A stretch of DNA of 64,000 nucleotides, taken from contig NZ_JAVDWU010000002.1 of assembly GCF_031457455.1 (NCBI RefSeq), positions 248,001-312,000 on the forward strand, given 5' to 3'. The stretch comes from Hydrogenophaga palleronii_A. GTDB lineage: Bacteria > Pseudomonadota > Gammaproteobacteria > Burkholderiales > Burkholderiaceae_C. Of this stretch, positions 17,701-25,523 are shown one piece after another. Every line of letters starts with the position of its first letter. The first letter of the stretch is position 1. The translations under genes were made by a program, and so were the position numbers. Below the pieces are notes generated by a model. That model searched no databases and was not told the origin of the DNA. It saw only the letters and a list, made by a program, of their open reading frames with translations.

Positions 17701-18402
17701 TTCAACGCGCCTACCGCGGTGTGCATGGCGGCGGTGCTTTACGTGTTCCGCACGCTGGTGGACGACGACATTCCGCTCAATGCAGGTTGTCTCAAACCAT
17801 TGAAGGTGATCATTCCCGCCGGCTCCATGCTCAACCCCAATCCGCCTGCCTCCGTGGTGGCAGGCAACGTGGAGACCTCAAGCTGCATCACCAATGCGCT
17901 GTACGGCGCTCTGGGGGTCATGGCCGCCAGCCAGTGCACCATGAACAACTTCACCTTCGGCAATGCCACCCACCAGTACTACGAAACCATCTCCGGGGGC
18001 AGTGGTGCAGGCGACGGTTTCGATGGCACGAGTGTGGTGCAGACCCACATGACGAACTCAAGGTTGACCGATCCGGAAGTGCTCGAATTCCGCTTTCCAG
18101 TCAGGCTGGAAAGCTATGAGATCCGCGACGGCTCAGGTGGGGCAGGGCGATGGCACGGCGGCAATGGTGGCGTTCGCCGTGTCCGCTTTCTTGAGGACAT
18201 GACTGCGAGCATCCTCTCCAATGGTCGGGTGCACGGCGCGTTCGGCATGGCTGGCGGACAACCCGGCGCTGTCGGCATCAACCGCGTGGTGCGCTCAGAC
18301 GGCAGTGTCGAGGACCTGGCTCATATTGGTCAGGCCGAGATGAAGCCCGGCGACATCTTCGAAATCCTTACGCCAGGGGGTGGTGGGTACGGTGCACCGT
18401 AG
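14785..18402 (+). CDS. 5-oxoprolinase (ATP-hydrolysing), fused HyuA-HyuB type
   Basis: A 1205-residue protein, the usual length of single-chain 5-oxoprolinases. The N-terminal part opens with FWIDRGGTFTDIVAKKP (hydantoinase N domain), and VIGFDMGGTSTDVSHY near residue 292 is the actin-like ATPase motif of the HyuA domain. The HyuB domain starts near residue 696 (EVFNNLFMNIAEQMG) and continues with the conserved ISGGSGAGDGFDG. The enzyme opens 5-oxoproline to glutamate using ATP. ATP-dependent hydantoinases are related, so hydantoin is an alternative substrate, but the DUF1445 neighbour favours 5-oxoproline. It ends the TRAP operon. Confidence 0.9.
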   Translation: MQDTTPPTGNRWQFWIDRGGTFTDIVAKKPLPDGSCTLITHKLLSENPEQYRDAAVAGIRHLLGLKPGELVTPEQVECVKMGTTVATNALLERKGERTLLVTTRGFRDALRIAYQNRPRLFDRHIVLPELLYSEVIEARERMGAVGELVQPLDEAALRDDLIAAHGRGLRSVAVVFMHGYRFTEHERIASRIAREVGFTQVSASHETSPMMKFVSRGDTTVVDAYLSPILRRYVDQVAAEMPGVKLFFMQSSGGLTDARAFQGKDAILSGPAGGIVGMARTAGLAGHEKVIGFDMGGTSTDVSHYAGEFEREFETQVAGVRMRAPMMSIHTVAAGGGSILSFDGSRFRVGPESAGANPGPASYRRGGPLAVTDANVMTGKIQPHHFPKVFGPGADESLSHEAVKAKFEELATQTGRKPEEVAEGFINIAVQQMANAIKKISVARGYDVTRYTLQCFGGAGGQHACLVADALGMTRVFVHPLAGVLSAYGMGLADQNVIREEAVELPLEANALPLVADQLDKLAAAAQGELESQQVSAGPIILHHRVHVRYEGSDAALVVPFGDLAAIQAGFEVAYRQRFAFLMQGKRLVIEAVSVEAVIAGDAPNEPRFDTFEAREVPRRETVRMYSGGQWFDAALVVREDLRPGDVIPGPAIIAEKNATTVVEPGWEAVLTALDHLVLDRRIPRNASFAVGTTADPVLLEVFNNLFMNIAEQMGLQLQNTAYSVNIKERLDFSCALFDAEGNLIANAPHMPVHLGSMGESIKTVIRENAGKMQPGDVYALNDPYHGGTHLPDVTVITPVYLAAAGNDKPLFYVGSRGHHADIGGTTPGSMPPFSTRIEEEGVQINNVKLVDKGMLREAEMIALLQSGEYPSRNPQQNMADLKAQIAANEKGVQELRKMVDQFGLDVVQAYMGHVQDNAEESVRRVITRLKDGEYTLPLDNGAQIRVAIRVDTQARSAEIDFTGTSEQQLNNFNAPTAVCMAAVLYVFRTLVDDDIPLNAGCLKPLKVIIPAGSMLNPNPPASVVAGNVETSSCITNALYGALGVMAASQCTMNNFTFGNATHQYYETISGGSGAGDGFDGTSVVQTHMTNSRLTDPEVLEFRFPVRLESYEIRDGSGGAGRWHGGNGGVRRVRFLEDMTASILSNGRVHGAFGMAGGQPGAVGINRVVRSDGSVEDLAHIGQAEMKPGDIFEILTPGGGGYGAP

Positions 18403-18590
18403 CGAACGCGGGACGCCAGGAATCAAGGGCGCCTCCCCGCAATGGTCTGTTTCTTCGCAAGGTTGGACCGAACCGCGAACCAGCCCAACCAGCCTTTCTC
18501 AGAAAAGAAGCATTTGAGAAGGCGTGGCCCCTCTCCCCAGCCCTCTCCCCAGAGGGGCGAGGAAGTAAGAGACACATCCTCCGGAGCGAA

Positions 18591-18690
18591 GTGCCCCTTC
18601 CAGAGATACCGTCGGGCCGGCTTTGCCGGACGACTGGTATCGCCCCCTTGAGGGGGTGACGCGCCGCAGGCGCGGCGCGGGGGTGGGCCA
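18591..18690. repeat. G/C-rich intergenic repeat, copy B
   Basis: Same family as copy A: CCGGC-TTT-GCCGG, then the shared core starting CTGGTATCGCCCCC, CCCCC-TTGA-GGGGG at 18643-18656, and a GCGCCGCAGGCGC-like dyad. It fills the space between the convergent 5-oxoprolinase and lapB genes and may serve as a two-way terminator. The 18403-18590 stretch before it holds no gene that I can support, only further C/T-rich sequence (CCCTCTCCCCAG-type). Confidence 0.65.
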
Positions 18691-18694
18691 AGTC

Positions 18695-19840
18695 TTAAAG
18701 CTCTTCAACCCGCCTGGCCGGGTAACTGTCCCAGGTCTGGCACCCTGGGCAGTGCCAGAAGTGCTGCTGTGCTTCAAACCCGCATGCCGCACAGCGGTAG
18801 CGCTTGAGCGGCATGCTGGCCTGGGCGAGCGCTGTCTGTACGGGCGCCTGCGCGGCTGGGTTCGAAAACTGTTCACCCGCCAGCCACTGGGCCGCCAGAA
18901 CCAAGGAGGATTCGCGGCCCAGATGGGTCAGGTACTGCGTCCGTGCAATTTCCCTGTCTTCACAAAGGCTGGCCAAGGCCTCGGTCACATCGATCGAGGG
19001 AGCGCGCTGGTCGCTGATCGTGAGCAGCTGTCTGGCCTCGTCCAGTCGCCCTGTCTGCCGGGCCAGATCGGCAAGGGATCGGGCAGCCAGCGGCATGGCG
19101 GACGGTGCCTGCTTCTGCAGTTCGCGCAGCGCATTGAATGCCGCATCGGGCTGGCCTGCTTGCGATTTCAAAGAGGACAGCGCCAACCAGCCGCGCGCCA
19201 ACTGCGGCGCCCGCGCCACGGCATCGTTCAGCAGCTTCAGCGCCTTCTCTGTGTCGCCGGTGCGCACAGCCTGCTCGGCTTCTTCACACAGATAGTGCGC
19301 CAGGCGGTTGGAGAAGCTGCCTTGTTCAGCAGTTTCGAGTTTTTCAGCGATCACCTTGGCTTGCGGCCAGTCGCGCGAGCGTTCGTAGATTGAAAGCAGT
19401 GCGAGCAAAGCCTCGGCCTCGTAGGCTGAGCCTTCCAGGCGGTGCAAGGCGGTCTCTGCGCGGTCCAGCAGGCCCGCTTTCAAAAAATCCAGCGCAAGCG
19501 CATGCTGTGCCCGGTCACGCTCTTTGCGCCCGATGTCGGCGCGCGAAAGCAGATGTTCATGGACGCGCACGGCCCGATCGTAGTCACCCCGTCGGCGAAA
19601 GAGATTGCCCAAGGCAAAGTGCAGTTCGGCGGTGTCCGGATCGCCTTGAACCGCCTCGATGAAAGCGTCGATGGCCTGATCCTGTTGCTCGTTGAGCAGG
19701 TGATTCAGGCCCCGGAAATATGCCTTGGGCGCTTGTCGACCCTCAATGCGCCACTGTCGCAGATCCAGTCGGGAGGCGATCCAGCCCAAGGCGAACGCCA
19801 GGGGCAGACCCCATAGCAACCATGTGAAATCAAAGTCCAT
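18695..19840 (-). CDS. lapB: Lipopolysaccharide assembly protein LapB (YciM)
   Basis: A 381-residue protein: an N-terminal membrane anchor (WLLWGLPLAFALGWIAS), a long run of TPR repeats (e.g. DTAELHFALGNLFRRRGDYDRAVRVHEHLL), and a C-terminal rubredoxin-like zinc domain with CAACGF and CPGC near residues 350-372. LapB adapts LpxC for degradation by FtsH and so sets the rate of LPS synthesis. Its ATG lies inside the end of lapA (11-base overlap), the usual lapA-lapB pair. Confidence 0.93.
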   Translation of the reverse strand: MDFDFTWLLWGLPLAFALGWIASRLDLRQWRIEGRQAPKAYFRGLNHLLNEQQDQAIDAFIEAVQGDPDTAELHFALGNLFRRRGDYDRAVRVHEHLLSRADIGRKERDRAQHALALDFLKAGLLDRAETALHRLEGSAYEAEALLALLSIYERSRDWPQAKVIAEKLETAEQGSFSNRLAHYLCEEAEQAVRTGDTEKALKLLNDAVARAPQLARGWLALSSLKSQAGQPDAAFNALRELQKQAPSAMPLAARSLADLARQTGRLDEARQLLTISDQRAPSIDVTEALASLCEDREIARTQYLTHLGRESSLVLAAQWLAGEQFSNPAAQAPVQTALAQASMPLKRYRCAACGFEAQQHFWHCPGCQTWDSYPARRVEEL

Positions 19841-20126
19841 GCCGCGGATCGTGAGGCTCGGGGAACTGGCTCACGTCGATCTCGGTGGCCGGTGCGGCGG
19901 GAGGCTGGGCGCGTCGCGCTTTGCGCGCACGCAGCCACAGCGGCAGCATCACGGCCACACCGAGAAACACACCGGCGATCAAGGCCACCAACAGGATCAA
20001 TACCAAGGGTGCCTGCCAGCTTGCCCCAAAGAAGAGCCGCAGCGTGACATCGTCCTGGTTGTTCAGGGCGAAGGCGAAAAGTGCAAAAAAAATGGCTGCG
20101 TTGAGCAGCCACATCAGGTATCTCAA
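19830..20126 (-). CDS. lapA: LapA-domain membrane protein
   Basis: A 98-residue protein with two hydrophobic helices (LNAAIFFALFAFALNN and LVLILLVALIAGVFLGVAVMLPLWL), the pattern of LapA/YciS proteins that partner LapB. A TTG start at 20126 gives RYLMWLLNAAIFF, the normal family N-terminus, and follows AAAGGGGA. An upstream ATG frame start at 20168 would add an unrelated leader. It overlaps lapB. Confidence 0.85.
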   Translation of the reverse strand: MRYLMWLLNAAIFFALFAFALNNQDDVTLRLFFGASWQAPLVLILLVALIAGVFLGVAVMLPLWLRARKARRAQPPAAPATEIDVSQFPEPHDPRHGL

Positions 20127-20191
20127 ATCGTCCCCTTTGTGGTGGAACGATTGTAGCGATCCGAGCACAAGGTCGGATCGCCATCAGCCGC

Positions 20192-20512
20192 CTACACAGG
20201 CTTCTTTGGCTCCCGTCCCAGGATTTCAGCCGTTCTGGCATCCACATGCTCGCGCAATGCCTTGCCTGGCTTGAAATGCGGCACACGTTTCTCCGGAATC
20301 ATCACGCTTTCGCCCGAACGTGGATTGCGCCCGATTCGGGGAGAGCGGCGGTTGACGGAGAAGCTGCCAAACCCACGGATCTCGATCCGATGACCTTTGA
20401 CCAAGGCGTCGCCCATGGCGTCCAGGATCGCCTTGACGGCGAACTCGGCATCACGATGGGTCAACTGGCCAAAGCGGTTGGCCAGAGCTTCAACAAGGTC
20501 TGATCGGGTCAT
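20192..20512 (-). CDS. ihfB: Integration host factor subunit beta
   Basis: A 106-residue HU/IHF-fold protein. MTRSDLVEALANRFG opens the family helix pair and GFGSFSVNRRSPRIGRNPRSG is the DNA-binding arm, with the conserved Pro of NPRSG that intercalates into bent DNA. With IHF-alpha it bends DNA at promoters and att sites. The gene follows rpsA, a conserved arrangement in proteobacteria. Confidence 0.95.
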   Translation of the reverse strand: MTRSDLVEALANRFGQLTHRDAEFAVKAILDAMGDALVKGHRIEIRGFGSFSVNRRSPRIGRNPRSGESVMIPEKRVPHFKPGKALREHVDARTAEILGREPKKPV

Positions 20513-20553
20513 TGTGTTGTGGTTGAGCGTTGGACCTCAGGTGTTCGGCATGC

Positions 20554-20586
20554 ATGCATCGGGCGGGAAAAACCCACCCGATGCAT
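20554..20586 (-). terminator. Hairpin between rpsA and ihfB (attenuator-like)
   Basis: A 14-bp stem ATGCATCGGGYGGG with a 5-base loop (20568-20572) and one G-U pair in the minus-strand RNA. No U-run follows, so it is more likely a partial terminator, RNA end stabiliser or processing site that lets some transcripts reach ihfB. Confidence 0.45.
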
Positions 20587-20611
20587 CAGGTCGAACGCCG
20601 TGCCTCGGCTA

Positions 20612-22294
20612 TCAGTTGTTGTTGTCCAGCTTGGCGCGCAGCAGGGCGCCCAGGCTCGTGGTGCCGGCGTTTTCACGGGACGATTGCTGGCTCAGGCTGC
20701 TCATGGCTTCCTGCTGGTCAGCGGCGTCCTTGGCCTTGATGGACAACTGGATGTTGCGGGTCTTGCGATCCACATTGGTCACCACAGCGCTCACTTCGTC
20801 GCCTTCCTTGAGTACGTTGCGCGCATCTTCCACGCGGTCGCGGCTGATTTCGCTGGCGCGCAGGTAGCCCAGCACGTCTTCGCCCAGATCGATCTCGGCG
20901 CCCTTGGCGTCCACGGTCTTGACCTTGCCGGTCACGATGGAACCCTTGTCATTCACCGACACGAAGGTGGTGAAGGGGTCGCCGTCGAGCTGCTTGATGC
21001 CAAGGGAGATGCGCTCGCGCTCCACGTCGATGGCCAGCACGATGGCTTCCACTTCCTGGCCCTTCTTGAAGTTGCGCACGGCGGCTTCGCCGGTTTCGTT
21101 CCAGGACAGGTCAGACAGGTGCACCAGGCCGTCGATGCCGGCAGCCAGACCCACGAACACGCCGAAGTCGGTGATGGACTTGATCGGGCCCTTGACGCGG
21201 TCGCCGCGCTTGGTGGCTTCAGCGAACTCGTGCCAGGGGTTGGCGCGGCACTGCTTCATGCCCAGCGAAATGCGGCGCTTGTCTTCGTCGATGTCGAGCA
21301 CCATGACTTCGACTTCGTCACCCAGCGACACCAGCTTGTTCGGGGCCACGTTCTTGTTGGTCCAGTCCATCTCAGACACGTGCACCAGGCCTTCGATGCC
21401 AGGCTCGAGTTCCACGAACGCGCCGTAGTCGGCGATGTTGGTGATCTTGCCGAACATGCGGGTGCTCTGTGGGTAGCGGCGCGAAACGCCCATCCATGGG
21501 TCATCGCCCATTTGCTTGAGGCCCAGGGAGACGCGCTGTTTCTCGGTGTCGAACTTGAGGATCTTGGCGGTGATTTCCTGGCCGGCCTGAACGACTTCGC
21601 TCGGGTGGCGCACACGGCGCCAGGCCATGTCGGTGATGTGCAGCAGGCCGTCGATACCGCCCAGGTCCACGAACGCGCCGTATTCGGTGATGTTCTTGAC
21701 CACACCGTTGACGATGGCGCCTTCTTTCAGGGTTTCCATCAGCTTGGCGCGCTCTTCGCCCATGGAGGCTTCCACCACGGCGCGGCGGCTCAGCACCACG
21801 TTGTTGCGCTTGCGGTCGAGCTTGATGACCTTGAACTCCATGGTCTTGTTTTCGTAGGGCGTCAGGTCCTTGGTGGGACGGCTGTCGACCAGCGAGCCTG
21901 GCAGGAAGGCGCTGATGCCGTTGACCATGACCTTCAGGCCGCCCTTGACCTTGTTGCTGGTGGTGCCGGTGACGAAGTCGCCGGATTCCAGCGCCTTTTC
22001 CAGCGACATCCACGATGCGAGGCGCTTGGCCTTGTCGCGGGAGAGCAGGGTGTCGCCGAAGCCGTTTTCGACCGAGTCGATGGCCACGGACACAAAATCG
22101 CCCACCTGCACTTCGAGTTCGCCCAGGTCGTTCTTGAATTCGGCCAGCGGCACATAGGCTTCCGACTTCAGACCGGCATTGACCACCACGTGGCTGTGTT
22201 CGATTCGAACAACTTCAGCGGTGATGACTTCGCCCGAGCGCATTTCAGCGCGTTTGAGGGACTCTTCGAACAGGGCGGCAAAAGATTCAGACAT
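20612..22294 (-). CDS. rpsA: 30S ribosomal protein S1
   Basis: A 560-residue protein with six S1 RNA-binding repeats (e.g. GAFVDLGGIDGLLHITDMAWRRV, GVFVGLAAGIDGLVHLSDLSW). The first two repeats (VVRIEHSHVVVNAGLKSE; GLKVMVNGISAFLPGSLVD) are the divergent ribosome-binding ones. S1 brings mRNAs to the 30S subunit. It lies downstream of aroA-cmk in an order conserved because cmk and rpsA are ancestrally linked. The 194 bases between aroA-cmk and rpsA probably hold its promoter and a leader, but I could not assign boxes. Confidence 0.96.
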   Translation of the reverse strand: MSESFAALFEESLKRAEMRSGEVITAEVVRIEHSHVVVNAGLKSEAYVPLAEFKNDLGELEVQVGDFVSVAIDSVENGFGDTLLSRDKAKRLASWMSLEKALESGDFVTGTTSNKVKGGLKVMVNGISAFLPGSLVDSRPTKDLTPYENKTMEFKVIKLDRKRNNVVLSRRAVVEASMGEERAKLMETLKEGAIVNGVVKNITEYGAFVDLGGIDGLLHITDMAWRRVRHPSEVVQAGQEITAKILKFDTEKQRVSLGLKQMGDDPWMGVSRRYPQSTRMFGKITNIADYGAFVELEPGIEGLVHVSEMDWTNKNVAPNKLVSLGDEVEVMVLDIDEDKRRISLGMKQCRANPWHEFAEATKRGDRVKGPIKSITDFGVFVGLAAGIDGLVHLSDLSWNETGEAAVRNFKKGQEVEAIVLAIDVERERISLGIKQLDGDPFTTFVSVNDKGSIVTGKVKTVDAKGAEIDLGEDVLGYLRASEISRDRVEDARNVLKEGDEVSAVVTNVDRKTRNIQLSIKAKDAADQQEAMSSLSQQSSRENAGTTSLGALLRAKLDNNN

Positions 22295-22488
22295 TGAATT
22301 TCCTAAAACCGATCAAAGCCGTGCACAGCTGCGCACAAGAGGTGCAGCATGCGAATCGGCGTATGGGCGGTATTGACGTTGCGGGCCGGGGCACCGCGGG
22401 GTTAAGGGTCAAGAACCATCAGGCCTGCGGGCTGTGAATACCCGGCGGGACCGTCTGGGCCAAATACACCGACAAACTCAAACGCTTT

Positions 22489-24540
22489 TCAAACCTTTGG
22501 GAATGCCGTTTTGTCTTGCCACCAGATCAACATCTGATCGATCGATTGCTCGATACTCAAACCCGAGTTGTCCAGTTGCAAGGCGTCTTCGGCGGGCCTG
22601 AGAGGCGCATGGCTGCGGGAAGAATCTCGCTCGTCGCGCCGGATCAAATCCGCCAGAAGGTCGTCGATGTTAGCAGCAAATCCTTTAGAAATCAACTGCT
22701 TATGCCGGCGCTGTGCCCGCTGGCTGGCGCTGGCGGTCAGGAACACCTTCAGAGCCGCATCGGGGAAAACGACCGTACCCATGTCGCGCCCGTCGGCCAC
22801 GAGGCCCGGGAGCTGGCGAAAGTCGTGCTGCAGACCCAGCAATGCGGACCGCACCTGCGGCACCGCCGAAACCCGGGAAGCGGCCATGCCGGCAGATTCG
22901 CTGCGCAAGAGCTCGGTCACGTCTTCCTCGTTCAGCAGGATATGGTCACCCGTGAAGCGCACCTGCATGCTCGAAGCCAGCTCGCCAAGTCGATCGGCCT
23001 GATTCTCGGCCTTCAGCGCAGTTTCGTCTGTTGCAAGGCCCGCTCTTTCCGCCGCGAGACCCACCAGTCGGTACAAGGCACCGGAGTCCAGCAGGTGGTA
23101 GCCCAGCCGATGTGCCAAAGCCGCAGCCAGGGTGCCTTTGCCTGACGCGGTGGGACCGTCGATGCAGATCACCGGTATGTTGGCCGGCGGGGTCTGGCAC
23201 ACCTCAAACAGGGTCTCGAAGTAGTCGGGAAAGGTCTTGCCCACGCATTTGGGGTCTTCGATGCGCACGGGCAGTCCGGCCGGGTTGAATGCCGCCAGAG
23301 AAAAACACATGGCGACCCGGTGGTCGTCGTAGGTGTGGATGCTGGCGGCGGACCAGGCCTCGGCGGACGCGGGCGGTGTGATGCGAATGAAATCCGGACC
23401 TTCCTCTACCAAAGCGCCGAGCTTGCGGCATTCTGTGGCCATGGCGACGATGCGGTCGGTCTCCTTGACGCGCCAGCTGGCGATGTTGCGCAATGTGGAC
23501 GGACCGTCCGCATACAGCGCCATCACGGCCAGCGTCATGGCCGCATCAGGGATGTGGTTGCAGTCAAGATCAATGGCCTTCAACGGCCAGGCGCCTCGCC
23601 TGATGTGCAGCGTGCTGGCGTCACCGCTGAGGTCGGCTCCCATAAGCCTGGCGGCTTCAATGAAGCGGATGTCGCCCTGGATCGAAGCCAAGCCCACCCC
23701 CTTGATGGAGATGCCGTCGCAGCCGGGCGAGCAGGGCGCAATGGCTCCCAGTGCAATGAAATAGCTGGCCGATGAAGCATCACCCTCCACCGGGATGCGC
23801 CCGGGGGATCGGTACTGGCTGCCAGCCGGAATGGTGAAACGTTTCCACTCGTCCCGCTTCACGTCGACGCCGAAGCGCTGCATCAGATTGAGTGTGATTT
23901 CGATGTAGGGCCGAGAAATCAGCTCACCCGCCACATCGATATGAATGTCGCGTGTGCGGGCGGCCAGCGGCAGCGTCAGCAGCAGTGCAGTGAGGAACTG
24001 GCTGGAGACGTCGCCCCGGATCTGAATGGGTGCATCAATCGTCAGTTCGGTGGGCTCGCCGGTACCCAGGCGCAAGGGTGGATAACCATCGTTGAGCGTG
24101 TAGGTCACCGAACAACCCAGCTGCCGCAGTGCATCTACCAGGTCGCCGATGGGACGTTCGTGCATGCGTGCAACACCGCTGAGGTCGAATTGACCGCCGT
24201 GCTGGCTGGCCAAAACGGCCAGTGCCGCCGTGAGTGGTCGCATGGCCGTGCCGGCGTTGCCTAGAAACAGCGCTGCGGTTTTGACCGGCAGGGTGCCACC
24301 CAGGCCGTGCACCCGCACTTCACCGTTCGAACGGTGTTCAACTTGGCAACCCAAGGTGGCAAGTGCCTGAAGCATGACCTGCGTGTCGTCCGAATCCAGC
24401 AGGTCGGTGATGTCGGTATGGCCGGTGCTGAGTGCTGCCAGCAGCAGCACGCGGTTCGAGATGCTTTTGGAGCCTGGTAATTGAACCGTCCCGCCAGCGC
24501 TCGCCAGAGGGGGGATGTCTAGGTGGTCAGTTGAGTACAT
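22489..24540 (-). CDS. aroA-cmk: Fused EPSP synthase / cytidylate kinase
   Basis: A single 683-residue frame. Residues 1 to about 450 are EPSP synthase: LPGSKSISNRVLLLAAL binds substrate, and LGNAGTAMRPLTAALA and the ATYDDHRVAM-like HTYDDHRVAMCFSLAA are present. Residues from about 455 are CMP kinase: the P-loop GPTASGKGT is at 462-470, and LVADGRDMGTVVFPDA and RRDERDSSRSHAPL bind the nucleotide. The first half joins shikimate-3-phosphate and PEP in chorismate synthesis; the second phosphorylates CMP/dCMP. In most bacteria these are neighbouring genes; the fusion is found in Comamonadaceae. No internal stop is seen at the junction. Confidence 0.95.
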   Translation of the reverse strand: MYSTDHLDIPPLASAGGTVQLPGSKSISNRVLLLAALSTGHTDITDLLDSDDTQVMLQALATLGCQVEHRSNGEVRVHGLGGTLPVKTAALFLGNAGTAMRPLTAALAVLASQHGGQFDLSGVARMHERPIGDLVDALRQLGCSVTYTLNDGYPPLRLGTGEPTELTIDAPIQIRGDVSSQFLTALLLTLPLAARTRDIHIDVAGELISRPYIEITLNLMQRFGVDVKRDEWKRFTIPAGSQYRSPGRIPVEGDASSASYFIALGAIAPCSPGCDGISIKGVGLASIQGDIRFIEAARLMGADLSGDASTLHIRRGAWPLKAIDLDCNHIPDAAMTLAVMALYADGPSTLRNIASWRVKETDRIVAMATECRKLGALVEEGPDFIRITPPASAEAWSAASIHTYDDHRVAMCFSLAAFNPAGLPVRIEDPKCVGKTFPDYFETLFEVCQTPPANIPVICIDGPTASGKGTLAAALAHRLGYHLLDSGALYRLVGLAAERAGLATDETALKAENQADRLGELASSMQVRFTGDHILLNEEDVTELLRSESAGMAASRVSAVPQVRSALLGLQHDFRQLPGLVADGRDMGTVVFPDAALKVFLTASASQRAQRRHKQLISKGFAANIDDLLADLIRRDERDSSRSHAPLRPAEDALQLDNSGLSIEQSIDQMLIWWQDKTAFPKV

Positions 24541-24614
24541 TCGGGCAGTTGGGTCGTGGGCGGCTCGTTGGGTCCATCACGTGGTGAGACGGATCGCGAG
24601 CGGGACCCGGGATT

Positions 24615-25493
24615 TCAGCCATGGGACTTGATTGCCGTCATGCGCCAATGGGATCGCGAAGAACTGGCAGCATCGATCAGGGCCTCCAGCGCATCCGGGT
24701 TGCCCGCCGCAATGGCTGTTTCCATCGTGTGAAGAGCACGCTGAAAGTGCCTGGACTGTGCGATCAGCTCTTCCCGGTTGGAGATCAGGATGTCGCGCCA
24801 GATGCTCGGGTCGCTGGCCGCAATGCGGGTGAAGTCCCGGAAGCCGGGACCCGCCAGGGAAAGGTAGGTGTCGCCATCCGCTTGGCCCTTGATGGAGTTC
24901 ATGAGCGCAAAGGCAATCAGGTGGGGCAAATGGCTCACCGCAGCGTAGGCCGCATCGTGCGCCTCAGGCGACATCTGCCGCACGTGGCAGCCCAGTGCCG
25001 TCCACACCTGTTGGGCTTTTTCCAGCTGGGCCGTGAGGGTGCGCTCAATGGGCGTCAGGATGACCTGGCGCCCGCGATAGAGTTCGGCGTCGGCATGCTC
25101 CACGCCTGCCAGTTCCTTGCCTGTGATCGGGTGGGCGGGCACGAACACCCCCACCTGATCGCGCAGCACCCGGCGCGCCGAATCGATCACTTCGCGCTTG
25201 GTCGACCCGACATCCATGATGAGGGTGTTCGGTGTCACCAGATGGCGAATGGCCTTGAAGGTGGCCTCAGTGGCAGCCACCGGCACGGCCAGCAGCACCA
25301 GATCCGCGCCCGACACCGCCAGCAGGGCCGACGGCGCTTCCACATCGATCACGCCCATCTGCCGGGCGCGCTCGGTGGTGGAAGGCGATTTGCTGTAGCC
25401 CACCACCCGCTTGACCAGGCCCGCCTTCTTGAGCGCCAGAGCAAATGAGCCGCCCATCAGGCCGCAGCCAATGAGGCCAAGTTGTTCAAACAT
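24615..25493 (-). CDS. tyrA: Prephenate dehydrogenase
   Basis: A 292-residue protein with an NAD-binding motif GLIGCGLMGGSFALALKKAG at the N-terminus and the family segments DVGSTKREV and PAHPITGKELAGVEHAD (with the catalytic His). HDAAYAAVSHLPHLIAFAL supplies the second conserved His region. It makes 4-hydroxyphenylpyruvate for tyrosine. It lies 30 bases after pheA in the aromatic gene run and lacks a fused chorismate mutase or ACT domain. Confidence 0.93.
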   Translation of the reverse strand: MFEQLGLIGCGLMGGSFALALKKAGLVKRVVGYSKSPSTTERARQMGVIDVEAPSALLAVSGADLVLLAVPVAATEATFKAIRHLVTPNTLIMDVGSTKREVIDSARRVLRDQVGVFVPAHPITGKELAGVEHADAELYRGRQVILTPIERTLTAQLEKAQQVWTALGCHVRQMSPEAHDAAYAAVSHLPHLIAFALMNSIKGQADGDTYLSLAGPGFRDFTRIAASDPSIWRDILISNREELIAQSRHFQRALHTMETAIAAGNPDALEALIDAASSSRSHWRMTAIKSHG

Positions 25494-25523
25494 ACAGTTT
25501 CTTCAAAAGAGGGCGGGTTGGCA

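Noticed and set aside
20519..22297. A 592-residue plus-strand frame
   Set aside because: It is the antisense mirror of rpsA, which has six clear S1 domains.
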